Under the pieces are notes generated by a model, which ran no database searches, had not been told where the DNA came from, and saw nothing but the letters and a program-made list of their open reading frames with translations. The position numbers and the translations under genes were made by a program. From JACVRW01 sp035650215 (GTDB taxonomy: Bacteria > Actinomycetota > Thermoleophilia > Solirubrobacterales > Thermoleophilaceae), in contig DASRIC010000093.1 in the NCBI GenBank assembly GCA_035650215.1, positions 1 to 64,000 on the forward strand: 64,000 bases of DNA. Direction: 5' to 3'. Shown here piece by piece: positions 50,144 to 58,540 of the stretch; the stretch's first letter is position 1, and every line of letters begins with the position of its first letter.

Positions 50144-51301
50144 GCGCGGCCGCGCGACGTCCTCCGCCTGCTCGCCCGCGAGCAGCAGCTCCTCGGTGGT
50201 GAGCTCGCCCGGCGCCGCGACGCCGCCCGTGCCGGCACCGGCCTCGGCCGCGCGCACGATGTCGATCGCGGTCGAGCGCACCTGCGTCACGATCTCGGCG
50301 AGGGCCAGCTCCGGCCGCTCCTCGAAGCTGCGGGTGGCCAGCGCGGCGGCGTCGGCGGCGAGCTTGCGCGCCTCCTTGCCGCTGTCGCTCGGGTCGTCGA
50401 GCGCCGCGGCGAGCGCCCAGACGGCGCGGGCCAGGCCGCCGACCGCATCCGCGAGAGTGGGCGGCGCCGAGCCACCCGCCCGGAGGTAACGCAGCGTGTG
50501 GCGGGCGAGCGTGCGCGTGTCGAGCACCGTGTAGTCGATCTGGAGGGCGGGCCGCTCGTAGCGGTCGAGGGCGCCGCGTGAGGCGCGGCGGCCGGGGGCG
50601 AAGCGGGCCGTCTCGCGCCCGAGCTCGAGCGCGTCGCCGAGCCCGCGCACGCCCTCCTCGAGAGCGCGGGCGGACCACAGCGCCGACTCGGCGCGCTCGG
50701 CGTCGTCGCTCGCGAGCGCCTCGGAGAGCTGCTCGAGCGTGCGTCCCAGTCCGCCGAAGATGGATTGCACCGACCGACCGACATGCAGCACCGGGTCCGG
50801 TGGGAACGCCAGCGCCGCCACGGCGAGGGCGATCGCACCTCCGATCAGCGCCTCCAGCAGGCGGCTCGGCGGAAGCCCGGTCCCGGACGGCTCGAGCAGC
50901 ACGAGCAGGATCGCCGACACGCCGGCCTCCGTGACGAGCACCGGCCCTCCGCCCAGCATCACGGCGGTCGACATCGCGACCAGCACGAGCACGCCCAGCT
51001 GCCAGCCGCCGCTCCCGATGCCCTGGACAAGCAGGTCGGCCAGCCCGATGCCGAGCACCACGCCGCCCACCAGCTCGAGCGCGCGCTCACGGCGCTGGCC
51101 GTATGCCGCGCCGAGCGCAATCACCGCGGCGATCGGCGCGAACACGGGCGCCTGCTCGTTCAGCAGGAGCTCGGCGGCGTACCAAGCGGCTACCGCCGCC
51201 GCCGCCGTCTGCAGGATCGGCCAGGCGCGCCCGCGCAGGCGCATGAGCGCCCGGCGGGCGCCGGCGCGGCTTGGGAGGCTGCGTGCGAGGCTGTCGGTCA
51301 T
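50138..51301 (-). CDS. FUSC-family membrane protein
   Basis: A 387-aa protein with an N-terminal block of about six TM helices (AAAAVAAWYAAELLL, FAPIAAVIALGAAYGQRRER, LGVLVLVAMSTAVMLGGG, LLEALIGGAIALAVAALAF) followed by a ~220-residue cytoplasmic helical domain. This matches the FUSC/aromatic acid exporter (YqjA/ArAE-like) family. The transported compound is unknown. ATG 51301 precedes the hydrophobic block directly. Its 3' end overlaps the deformylase gene by 6 bp, convergently. Confidence 0.8.
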   Translation of the reverse strand: MTDSLARSLPSRAGARRALMRLRGRAWPILQTAAAAVAAWYAAELLLNEQAPVFAPIAAVIALGAAYGQRRERALELVGGVVLGIGLADLLVQGIGSGGWQLGVLVLVAMSTAVMLGGGPVLVTEAGVSAILLVLLEPSGTGLPPSRLLEALIGGAIALAVAALAFPPDPVLHVGRSVQSIFGGLGRTLEQLSEALASDDAERAESALWSARALEEGVRGLGDALELGRETARFAPGRRASRGALDRYERPALQIDYTVLDTRTLARHTLRYLRAGGSAPPTLADAVGGLARAVWALAAALDDPSDSGKEARKLAADAAALATRSFEERPELALAEIVTQVRSTAIDIVRAAEAGAGTGGVAAPGELTTEELLLAGEQAEDVARPRS

Positions 51302-51347
51302 GGTCCGCGTCCCACGGTAGAACACGGCGGTGTCGGCCGCGGGCGGC

Positions 51348-52325
51348 TCAGCCCGGGAGCACGCGGACCAGCTCGCAGCCACCTGCCACGCGGTCGTTCG
51401 AGTCGACGATCGCGGTGTCGCGACCAGTTCCGCAGCTCACCCGGTCGGCGGCTCCGTCGACGCTCCCCACGAAGTCGTCGCCGGCCCCCGCGTCGATGCG
51501 ATCTCGCCCGCCCCCTCCCTTCAGGGAGTCGTCGCCGGCGCCGCCGGAGAGCGTGTCGTCGTCGCCGGCGCCGTCCATGCGGTCGTTCCCGCCCGCGCCG
51601 TCCAGCGCGTCGTCGCCCGCGTCGCCGCCGATGCTGTCGGATCCGGAGCCGCCGCGCAGGGAGTCATCTCCAACGTTCCCGGCCAGCACGTCGATCCCGG
51701 CGCCGCCGAGTAGACGGTCGGCGCCCGCGGCGCCGAACAGCGAGTCGTCTTGAGTGCCCCCTGAGAGTCGGTCGTCGCCGCCCTCGCCGGAGAGCCGGTC
51801 ACGCCCGCCGGCCCCGGTGATCTCGTCGTCCCCAGCGCCGCCGGCGAAGCGGTCGCTGCCGCCGCCACCCGACAGCTGGTCGGCTCCCTCGCCGCCCGCG
51901 AAGGCGTCGGCGCCGGGGCCGCCGATGAGGGCGTCGGCGCTCCCGGCGCCCACGAGGCGATCGGCTCCCTCACCGCCCTCGAGGCTGTCGAAGCCGGCGT
52001 CCCCGGTGAGCCGGTCGTCGCCCGCCTCACCGAACCCGATGTTCTCGCCCGGGCCCAGGGCCACCTCGTCGTCGCCGTCCCCGGCGAGCACGCAGTCGTC
52101 GCCGCCGAAGGCGATCACCCGGTCGTTCCCGGCGCCGGCCACGAAGGTCTCGGCGGCATCGGTGCCGCGTAGGTTGTCCCGCCCCGGCGAGCCCTCGACC
52201 AGGACGCCGGACTCGGGGCAGACGGCGGCCGCGGCCTGCGCCGACGGCCATGCGCTGGCCACCGGCCAGGCGCAGAGCAGCGCCGCGGCGGGAAGGAGCA
52301 GGGCTACGAGGCGAGGGCGCGTCAC
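51348..52325 (-). CDS. Secreted RTX/calcium-binding repeat protein
   Basis: A 325-aa exported protein (signal region LVALLLPAAALLCAWPVASA). Residues ~50-290 are almost entirely glycine/aspartate nonapeptides of the GGxGxDxLx type (for example GGAGDDEITGAGGRDRLSG), which form a Ca2+-bound parallel beta-roll. Cysteines flank the repeats. It has no enzymatic domain and no type I secretion neighbours. GTG start with TAGCGT ending 8 nt upstream. Confidence 0.9.
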   Translation of the reverse strand: MTRPRLVALLLPAAALLCAWPVASAWPSAQAAAAVCPESGVLVEGSPGRDNLRGTDAAETFVAGAGNDRVIAFGGDDCVLAGDGDDEVALGPGENIGFGEAGDDRLTGDAGFDSLEGGEGADRLVGAGSADALIGGPGADAFAGGEGADQLSGGGGSDRFAGGAGDDEITGAGGRDRLSGEGGDDRLSGGTQDDSLFGAAGADRLLGGAGIDVLAGNVGDDSLRGGSGSDSIGGDAGDDALDGAGGNDRMDGAGDDDTLSGGAGDDSLKGGGGRDRIDAGAGDDFVGSVDGAADRVSCGTGRDTAIVDSNDRVAGGCELVRVLPG

Positions 52326-52391
52326 TCAGCCTCACGCTACGTCGAGGCGCGCAGCGGCGCAAGCGGCGCCGCGCTGGCAGAATCGCGCCCC

Positions 52392-53597
52392 GTGAGCAGC
52401 GCCACCGGCAGCCGCCTGGGCACGGTGCTCCGGTCGGAGGACCGCGTGACTCCGCTCGAGCTCTTCTTCGACCTCGTATTCGTGCTCGCGCTCACGCAGT
52501 GCACGGCGCTGATGGCCAGCGACCCGACCTGGCAGGGCCTCGTCCGGGGCCTGCTGGTGCTCGGAGTGCTCTGGTGGTCGTGGGTGGCGTACGCCTGGCT
52601 CACGAGCGTGGTGGACCCGGAGGAGGGCGTGGTCCGCCTCACGATCTTCGCTGCGATGGGTGCGCTGCTCGTGGTGGCGCTCACGGTGCCCGAGGCGTTC
52701 GACGAGTCGGCGCTCCTGTTCGCCTGCGCCTATGGAGGCGTGCGTGTGGCGCAGATCGTGCTGTTCGAGATCGCGAGCCGGGACGACCCGGGCCTGCGTC
52801 ACTCGATCAACGGGCTGGCGATCTCCACCGGCATCGGCGTCAGCCTGCTCGTCGCTGCGTCGTTCACGGACGGCGCCCTGCAGGGGGCGCTCTGGGCCCT
52901 GGCGCTCGCGCTCGACATGGGAGGGCCGCTCCTGATCGACTCGAGCGGCTGGCGGCTGATGCCCGAGCACTTCGCGGAGCGGCACGGGCTGATCCTGATC
53001 ATCGCGCTCGGGGAGTCGATCGTCGCGATCGGCGTGGGCGCCGAGGGGATCGACGTGGACGCCGGCGTGGTGGTCGCGGCCCTGCTGGGCGTGGCGGCCG
53101 CCGCGGCGCTTTGGTGGCTCTACTTCGACGTCGTCGCCCTAGTGGCGGAGCGGCGGCTGTCGAACGCGGAGCCGGGCCGGGAGCAGAACGAGGTGGCGCG
53201 CGACTCGTACTCCTACCTGCACTTCCCGATGGTCGCCGGCATCGTGCTGCTGGCGCTCGGCCTCAAGAAGACGATCGAGCACGTGGACGACCCGCTCAAG
53301 ATCGAGCCGGCCGTTGCCATGCTGGGCGGCACGGCGATCTACCTGCTCGCGCACGTGGCCTTCCGCTGGCGCAACGTGCGGCGCCTCAGCCGGCAGCGGG
53401 TGCTGGCCGCGCTCGTCCTGATCGCCCTCGTTCCGGCCGGGGTGGAGCTGCCCGCGCTGGCCACGCTCGCGATCGTGGTGGCCGTGCTCGCGGCGGTGAT
53501 CGCCTACGAGCGCACCCGCTTCGCCGAGCTGCGAGCGCGGTTGCGCCACCAGCTCGTGGCCGAGCAGCCACCGTCCCCCGCGAACGTCCCGGACTAG
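52392..53597 (+). CDS. Low-temperature-requirement A (LtrA)-family membrane protein
   Basis: A 401-aa polytopic protein beginning with the LtrA hallmark (EDRVTPLELFFDLVFVLALT) and having about ten TM helices, among them LVRGLLVLGVLWWSWVAYAW, ISTGIGVSLLVAASF and VVAALLGVAAAAALWWLY. HGLILIIALGESIVAIGVG is also conserved. Function is poorly understood (cold growth in Listeria). The last four codons (N-V-P-D) and the TAG stop lie inside the 47-nt palindromic element at 53581. GTG start with CAGAAT ending 8 nt upstream. Confidence 0.9.
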   Translation: MSSATGSRLGTVLRSEDRVTPLELFFDLVFVLALTQCTALMASDPTWQGLVRGLLVLGVLWWSWVAYAWLTSVVDPEEGVVRLTIFAAMGALLVVALTVPEAFDESALLFACAYGGVRVAQIVLFEIASRDDPGLRHSINGLAISTGIGVSLLVAASFTDGALQGALWALALALDMGGPLLIDSSGWRLMPEHFAERHGLILIIALGESIVAIGVGAEGIDVDAGVVVAALLGVAAAAALWWLYFDVVALVAERRLSNAEPGREQNEVARDSYSYLHFPMVAGIVLLALGLKKTIEHVDDPLKIEPAVAMLGGTAIYLLAHVAFRWRNVRRLSRQRVLAALVLIALVPAGVELPALATLAIVVAVLAAVIAYERTRFAELRARLRHQLVAEQPPSPANVPD

Positions 53598-53627
53598 CTG
53601 CCAGAGCGCATACTCCGGGACGTTCAA
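53581..53627. repeat. 47-nt palindromic element, copy 3
   Basis: Arms GAACGTCCCGGACTA (53582-53596) and TACTCCGGGACGTTC (53611-53625) pair with one mismatch. The loop contains CCAGAGCG, similar to CCATAGCG in copy 2. It supplies the end of the LtrA coding region and lies between convergent genes. Confidence 0.88.
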
Positions 53628-53644
53628 TGTGCGGGAGGTAGCGG

Positions 53645-53926
53645 CTAGCCGACCCCGGGCGCCGCCGGGCCGCACGCGACCAGCGCGTCGCGCGTGCGCC
53701 GGGCCATCCGGCGCGGCCAGCGGCCGACCGCCACGAGGCCGTCGACCAGCGACAGCGCCTCGTCGGCGGGAGCGGGCGCGCGTTCCTCGGCGTCGGCGCA
53801 GAAGAGCAGCGCGTCGGCGCCGGCGCGGATCTGGTCCGCCTCGACCGGCAGCAGCCCGCCGACCGACTCGAGACGCCGCAGCGTGGTCATCAACTTCGCG
53901 TATGCGCGGGCTCGTTCCCCAGTCAT
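53645..53926 (-). CDS. Small helical protein, unrecognised
   Basis: A 93-aa protein opening MTGERARAYAKLMTTLRRLE with a second helical part (ADQIRAGADALLFCADAEER) and ending GPAAPGVG. Proteins of this style recur in Thermoleophilia to my recollection, but no function is known to me. A GGAGGGG Shine-Dalgarno precedes the ATG. It ends 18 nt after palindromic element copy 3, convergent with LtrA. Confidence 0.65.
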   Translation of the reverse strand: MTGERARAYAKLMTTLRRLESVGGLLPVEADQIRAGADALLFCADAEERAPAPADEALSLVDGLVAVGRWPRRMARRTRDALVACGPAAPGVG

Positions 53927-53999
53927 CCCGGACCCCTCCCGGGTGGTTGACGTGGGGCCCTTTCCCAGAGGGGCGCCGGCACTAACACGCTCTGCGCGG

Positions 54000-55283
54000 T
54001 CAGCGTCCGAAGGCGCCCAGCTGGCGCAACGAGACCCGCTTGAACAGGCCGTGCCGGGTGCCGGGTGGCGGGGACTCCCAGGGGGTGGCGAGCCGCGAGT
54101 ACATGAGCGCCCGCCGCGGCCACCAGGCGCCGACCGGCGTGGGACCGCCGTTGCAGGACCCCGCCGAGTAGCCCGGCCGGTTGATGTACAGGTAGGCGTC
54201 CACCTTTGCGTGCGAGGTGAGCGTGGTGGGCGCCGGCCCCAGCCCGCGCAGGCCGGGGTTGCACCAGACGTTTATCCGGCGCCAGATTCCGCGCCTGCGG
54301 TTGATCCAGCGCTTCCAGTGCACCGGCCCGCGCCCGTTGTACGAGGTGTTGACCACGAACGGCTTGCCCCCCACGCGGCGCGAGATCTCGAGCCCGTGCC
54401 GGATGCTGGCGCGCGTCCAGTCGTGATGCGTCACGTTGACCATGAACCCGCGCACGCGGTGGATGCCGATCGCGCGCAGCTGGCGAGCGGTGCGGCCCGC
54501 CGGCTCCCAGTCGGCCGCGCCCCCCTCGAGATAGATCGTGGCCCGGGGCAGCTTCGAGAGCACCTTCACGCCGTAACGGAGCAGGCGCAGCCGGTCGTCG
54601 CGGCGGCGGCGCACGAGGCAGTCGATCGCGCCGAGCGAGTCGGGCTCGAAGCCGATCACCACCCGGCGCCGCCCGACCGCGCGCGCGAAGCGCCGGTACC
54701 AGCGGCGGGTGGCCCGGTCCTCGCGGCGCCCGCCGCCCGTGTAGCCGGGCGCGCAGCTGCGCCCTTGATGGCGCATCACCACCATGAACGGGACGGTGCC
54801 CGGCTGGTCGCAGCGAACACGGTTGAGGAAGCCGCGCACCGTGCGGACCACGCTGGGGCGGCTCCACTTGCCGAACCAGCGGAAGCGCGGCTCGCGGGCG
54901 AGCCGCCAGAGCATGCTCGCCTTGCGCGGGCGCCCGGCGCGCCGGTACCGCGCCCACTGCCGGTAGGCGGGCTCCAGGCGATCGACGAAGAACGTGAGCC
55001 CAAGCAGCGGATTCGTGGCGGCCGGTTCCACGCCGCGCGGGTCGATGCCGTACGGCACCACCTGGCCGGCCGGGCGCCGGCTCGCGCAGCGCGCCCACTG
55101 CCTGGCGCGGTGGCCGACCGGGGGCCGCGGCACGTGAGCGGGCTCGATCGCGAAGGACGCGGGCGTGAGCGGCCCAGGGGTGGTCGCCGCCGCCATTGGG
55201 GCATCCAGCCCAGCGATGGACATGACGCAGGCGAGGGCGAGCGCGCACGGCAGCGCGCGCACCCTCGGGGTGCGGGTCTTCAA
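54000..55283 (-). CDS. Secreted GH6-like glycoside hydrolase
   Basis: A 427-aa exported protein (signal region LPCALALACVMSIAGLDAPMA) resembling GH6 endoglucanase/cellobiohydrolase. Diagnostic stretches: RVVIGFEPDSLGAIDCLV (the EPDSLG motif with the catalytic-region Asp), VNVTHHDWTRASIRHGLEIS, KPFVVNTSYNGRGPVHWKRW and VWCNPGLRGLG. No carbohydrate-binding module is evident. Possible roles are cellulose or beta-glucan breakdown or exopolysaccharide editing. GGAGAAGGAG precedes the start. Confidence 0.85.
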   Translation of the reverse strand: MKTRTPRVRALPCALALACVMSIAGLDAPMAAATTPGPLTPASFAIEPAHVPRPPVGHRARQWARCASRRPAGQVVPYGIDPRGVEPAATNPLLGLTFFVDRLEPAYRQWARYRRAGRPRKASMLWRLAREPRFRWFGKWSRPSVVRTVRGFLNRVRCDQPGTVPFMVVMRHQGRSCAPGYTGGGRREDRATRRWYRRFARAVGRRRVVIGFEPDSLGAIDCLVRRRRDDRLRLLRYGVKVLSKLPRATIYLEGGAADWEPAGRTARQLRAIGIHRVRGFMVNVTHHDWTRASIRHGLEISRRVGGKPFVVNTSYNGRGPVHWKRWINRRRGIWRRINVWCNPGLRGLGPAPTTLTSHAKVDAYLYINRPGYSAGSCNGGPTPVGAWWPRRALMYSRLATPWESPPPGTRHGLFKRVSLRQLGAFGR

Positions 55284-55438
55284 GCTCTGGCTCCTTCTCC
55301 CGGCAGGCCCGGGATTAGGTGTGGGTTCCTCTTCGACGCGACATTCCCCGGGACACCCAGAACCACACCCGGAGATTCAGGCGGGCGCGATCTTGCCGTT
55401 CGAGTCGGACGGGGAGGCGCGTGGCACAATCGGCGTCG

Positions 55439-55837
55439 ATGGATGACGCCGGCCTTAACGAGGTTCCGCTGTTCGCGTCGCTGTCGGCGCACGACCGGCG
55501 CGAGCTGGCTCAGCGAATCGACGAGATCGACATCGGCGAGGGCGAGCGCCTGGTGCGCCAGGGCGAGTTCGCCTACGAGTTCTTCGTCATCCTCGAGGGG
55601 CGGGCCGAGGTCACGAGGGACGGGCAGCGCGTGGCCGGTCTGGGCCCGGGGGACTTCCTCGGCGAGATGGGCATCGTCGGCCACACCGTGCGGAACGCGT
55701 CGGTCACGACCCTCACCCCCGTCCGCGCGCTCGTGATGAGCGAGCAGGACTTCCGCGGGATGGCGCGCTCGCTGCCCCGCGTGGCCGACCGGATCCGGGC
55801 CGCCATCGAGGAGCGCGCCCGCGCGCTCGACGCCTGA
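55439..55837 (+). CDS. Stand-alone cyclic-nucleotide-binding domain protein (paralogue)
   Basis: A 132-aa single Crp-type cNMP-binding domain (VPLFASLSAHDRRELAQRID, FAYEFFVILEGRAEV, GDFLGEMGIVGHTVRNASV). It closely parallels the protein at 3919-4335, including the C-terminal AxxxRIRxAIxER helix. No HTH is present. CACAAT ends 8 nt before the ATG. A GNAT gene follows 4 bp after the stop, so the two may be co-transcribed; some actinobacterial acetyltransferases are cAMP-regulated by such domains. Confidence 0.85.
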   Translation: MDDAGLNEVPLFASLSAHDRRELAQRIDEIDIGEGERLVRQGEFAYEFFVILEGRAEVTRDGQRVAGLGPGDFLGEMGIVGHTVRNASVTTLTPVRALVMSEQDFRGMARSLPRVADRIRAAIEERARALDA

Positions 55838-55841
55838 CCGC

Positions 55842-56348
55842 TTGCTGCTCCGGGGCGAGCGAGTGACCCTCCGGCCGCTTCGGGCGGAGGATCTGCCCGG
55901 GATCGCGGCCATCCTCTCCGAGCCGGAGGCCGCGCTCTGGTGGGGCGAGGCCGACGAGGAGAGCCTGCGCGACGACTACCTGGGCGAGTCCGGCGACGAC
56001 CACGCGTTCTCGGTGGAGCTCGAACGCGAGCTGATCGGGATCGTTGCCTACTGGGAGGAGAACGAGCCCGACTACCGGCACGCGGGCATGGACATCACGC
56101 TGGCGGCGCCGCACCGGGGCCGCGGCCTCGGGCAGGACAGCCTGCGGACGCTCGCCCGCTACCTCATCTCGGAGCGCGGCCACTGGCGGCTCACGATCGA
56201 CCCTGACGCCGAGAACGTCCGGGCGATCCGCTCCTACGAGGCGCTCGGCTTCCGACCGGTGGGGATCATGCGGAAGGTGGAGCGGCGCGCCGACGGCGAG
56301 CTCCGCGACGGGCTCCTCATGGACCTGCTGGCCGAGGAGCTGCGCTAG
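55842..56348 (+). CDS. GNAT-family acetyltransferase
   Basis: A 168-aa GNAT of the RimJ/AacA4-like type: RVTLRPLRAEDLPGIAAILS, the acetyl-CoA-binding APHRGRGLGQDSLRTLARYL, and IDPDAENVRAIRSYEALGF near the end. Relatives include aminoglycoside 6'-acetyltransferases, but housekeeping acetyltransferases look similar and resistance is not implied. Start TTG at 55842, 4 bp after the cNMP-binding gene. The next gene starts immediately after its stop. Confidence 0.85.
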   Translation: MLLRGERVTLRPLRAEDLPGIAAILSEPEAALWWGEADEESLRDDYLGESGDDHAFSVELERELIGIVAYWEENEPDYRHAGMDITLAAPHRGRGLGQDSLRTLARYLISERGHWRLTIDPDAENVRAIRSYEALGFRPVGIMRKVERRADGELRDGLLMDLLAEELR

Positions 56349-56714
56349 GTGGGCAAGCGAGCGCGCAAGCGGGCTCGCGATGCGGGGGGCGGCGGCGCTC
56401 CGGCGCCCGCCGCCCGGACGGACTACCGCGACGCCGACGGCAACGTGCTCACCCTGCGCGACGAGCTGAGCGCCGGCACGCTTCGCAAGCTCCGCGACCT
56501 CGACGCGCGGCCAGGTTCATCCGCCGAGGATCGCTGGCAGCGCCGCATGGAGCTGCTCTTCGAGCGCCTCGCGGTGCGCTGGGAGATCGCCGGGCTGGCG
56601 CTCGAGAGCCAGAAGGAGCTGCTCGGCCGCTTCCGGATGGCGAGTGCGGAGGAGCGCCGCTGGGTGCGCGAGACGCTCGACGAGCACCTGCGCAGCCATC
56701 ACCCGGATGCCTGA
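56349..56714 (+). CDS. Conserved small helical protein, unrecognised
   Basis: A 121-aa protein with a very basic N-terminus (MGKRARKRARDAGGGG), then a predicted helical domain (LRDELSAGTLRKLRDLDARP onward to RWVRETLDEHLRSHHPDA). Family not recognised; the basic N-terminus could bind nucleic acid. GTG start directly abuts the GNAT stop and its end overlaps the nitrilase-like gene by 8 bp, indicating one operon. Confidence 0.65.
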   Translation: MGKRARKRARDAGGGGAPAPAARTDYRDADGNVLTLRDELSAGTLRKLRDLDARPGSSAEDRWQRRMELLFERLAVRWEIAGLALESQKELLGRFRMASAEERRWVRETLDEHLRSHHPDA

Positions 56715-57414
56715 GCCGCTCACCGTCGCCGCCGCGCAGCCTCCCTGCACGCCATACGACGTCGCCGCCAACGCGCTCGCTCACGCCGCCGTGATCCGCT
56801 CGGCGGCGGCGCGGGTGGTGATCTTCCCCGAGCTCTCGATCACGGGCTACGAGCTCGACGCGGAGCCGGTCGACCCAGGCGATCCGCACCTCGAGCCGCT
56901 GGTCGCCGCCTGCGCCGAGGCGGGATCGCTGGCGCTCTTCGGCGCCCCCGCGGCGGGTGCGGCGGGCCGCCCGCACATCGCGATGCTGGCCGCCGACGGG
57001 AGCGGGGTGAGCGTGGCCTATCGCAAGATGTGGCTGGGCGGCGCCGAGCCGGAGCGCTTCGCCCCCGGTGAGGCTCCGGCCACGCTCGAGGTGGCCGGCT
57101 GGCGCCTCGGCCTCGCGATCTGCAAGGACACCGGCGTGCCCGAGCACGCCGCCGCCACCGCCGCTCTCGGCATCGACGCCTACGTGGCCGGCATGCTCGA
57201 GGCGGCTGCCCACGCGCCCGTGCTCGACGAGCGGGCCCGGCGCGTGGCGGCCGAGCACGGCGTGCCCGTGGCGATCGCGAGCTTCGCGGGCTCGACGGGC
57301 GGCGAGTACGACAGGGCCGCCGGACGCTCCGGTATCTGGGGTCCGGATGGCGCCGCCATCGCGCGGGCGGGACCCGAGCCGGGCGAGCTGGCGCGCGCGA
57401 CGCTCGGCGAGTGA
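56707..57414 (+). CDS. Carbon-nitrogen hydrolase (nitrilase superfamily)
   Basis: A 235-aa amidase of the nitrilase superfamily with the Glu-Lys-Cys triad: E42 in FPELSITGYEL, K107 in YRKMWLGG and C139 in AICKD. It is slightly shorter than usual (260-300 aa), lacking some C-terminal strands. The substrate is unknown; omega-amidase-like or ureidopropionase-like roles are possible. ATG 56707 overlaps the preceding gene by 8 bp. A long hairpin follows the stop. Confidence 0.88.
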   Translation: MPEPLTVAAAQPPCTPYDVAANALAHAAVIRSAAARVVIFPELSITGYELDAEPVDPGDPHLEPLVAACAEAGSLALFGAPAAGAAGRPHIAMLAADGSGVSVAYRKMWLGGAEPERFAPGEAPATLEVAGWRLGLAICKDTGVPEHAAATAALGIDAYVAGMLEAAAHAPVLDERARRVAAEHGVPVAIASFAGSTGGEYDRAAGRSGIWGPDGAAIARAGPEPGELARATLGE

Positions 57415-57467
57415 CCTGAATCGGAAGTCCGGCCTCAACTTCCCGAGCGGCTGGGCGGGGCTGCCGA

Positions 57468-57522
57468 CGCACACGGGATGAGTCGATGCCAGAGCATCGG
57501 CGATTCCCGTGGGTGGCGTGCG
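57468..57522. terminator. Long imperfect hairpin between convergent genes
   Basis: ACGGGATGAGTCGATGC pairs imperfectly with GCATCGGCGATTCCCGT around CAGA, and the flanks CGCAC and GTGCG extend the stem. It sits in the 138-bp gap between two convergent genes and may act as a bidirectional terminator; no T tract. Confidence 0.5.
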
Positions 57523-57552
57523 CGACGCTCGGCTAGGCCCGCCGGCGCCGGC

Positions 57553-58488
57553 CTAGGGTGCGAACCAGGGCGTGGCCAGCCAGCGCTGCAGCGTGTGGAA
57601 GCTCGCCCGCGGCTTGCCGTTCGCCCGCAGGAGCCCGGCGTCGAAGCGGTTGGCGAAGGCGTCCTGGCGCCAGTGGTACACGTACATCCGCTCGATGCGG
57701 CTGCGGTACTGCTTGGCCAGCCGGAACAGCCGGCCGATCGCCACGTTGGCGCGCCGCTCGCTGTACGGAAACAGCGTGCGCCCGTCGGGCAGGATGAACT
57801 TGACGATGCCGCCGGTCTCCGTGAGCCACACCTTGCCCGGCACGGCGTCGAGCAGCGCCTTCGTGCCGCCGTAGCGCTGGCCGCGGCGCGGGTTGGTGTC
57901 GCGGTAGTTGTGGAGCCCCCAGAGCCGGGCGCCGCGCGCCACCCTGCGGAAGTCGCCGAGCCAGCGGACCATGTTCCGGTCGTCGATCACGTCGGCGGCC
58001 ACGATCCGGCAGCTGCGGCAGGCCTTTCGCAGCGCCAGGTAGTACTGCGCCGCGCGGTCGGGGCGGCGGAAGGTGGGCTGTGTGCGGTGGTTGGCCTCGT
58101 TCCAGACGCCGATCGCGCGCACCTGAGGCCACTTGCGCCGGAAGACGCGCACGGCCTTGCTGAACTCACCGACGCTCGGGAGCTTGCAGGGCTTGGCCGG
58201 GCAGCGCGAGCCGTACGAGGCGCCGAAGCTCACGAACGGGTCGATGCCGTTGGCGCTCGCCGCCGTGAGCCAGTCGTTCAGGTTGCGGCGGTCCCCCGCG
58301 CGCAGCGCCACGTTCCACGGGACGATGATGCGGGCCTTCTTCAGGCCGAGCGATCCGAAGTGCGGATCGCCGAAGGCGCTGTAGCCGTGGTCTCCCAGGC
58401 CGACGCTCACAGCGCCCGAGGCGCCGGCGGGCAGGGCGGCCAGGGCGAGGACCAGCAGGGTGAGTGTGAGGGTGATCGTGCGAGTCAT
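57553..58488 (-). CDS. Secreted clan GH-A glycosidase-like protein
   Basis: A 311-aa exported protein (signal region TLTLTLLVLALAALPAGASG). TIM-barrel features include ARIIVPWNVALRAGDRR, the probable acid/base Glu in IGVWNEANHRTQP, LWGLHNYRDTNP, and the probable nucleophile Glu in WLTETGGIVKF. GH39/GH5-like, substrate unknown. ATG 58488 is used because GGAG lies 5 nt upstream; the frame extends four codons to a TTG. Adjacent to the MBOAT/SGNH cluster, so a role in polysaccharide processing is plausible. Confidence 0.75.
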   Translation of the reverse strand: MTRTITLTLTLLVLALAALPAGASGAVSVGLGDHGYSAFGDPHFGSLGLKKARIIVPWNVALRAGDRRNLNDWLTAASANGIDPFVSFGASYGSRCPAKPCKLPSVGEFSKAVRVFRRKWPQVRAIGVWNEANHRTQPTFRRPDRAAQYYLALRKACRSCRIVAADVIDDRNMVRWLGDFRRVARGARLWGLHNYRDTNPRRGQRYGGTKALLDAVPGKVWLTETGGIVKFILPDGRTLFPYSERRANVAIGRLFRLAKQYRSRIERMYVYHWRQDAFANRFDAGLLRANGKPRASFHTLQRWLATPWFAP

Positions 58489-58540
58489 GGGCATCTCCAA
58501 CCCACATTCGGCCAGAGACGTACGAGCTTGAATCCGGGTG

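Noticed and set aside
50138..51382. Extended N-terminus for the FUSC protein (27 more codons)
   Set aside because: The extra residues are non-hydrophobic and poorly protein-like; ATG 51301 leads straight into the membrane domain.
51521..52325. RTX-repeat region as a possible CRISPR or satellite array
   Set aside because: The repeats are degenerate nonapeptide codons of a single secreted protein, not equal-length DNA repeats with spacers.
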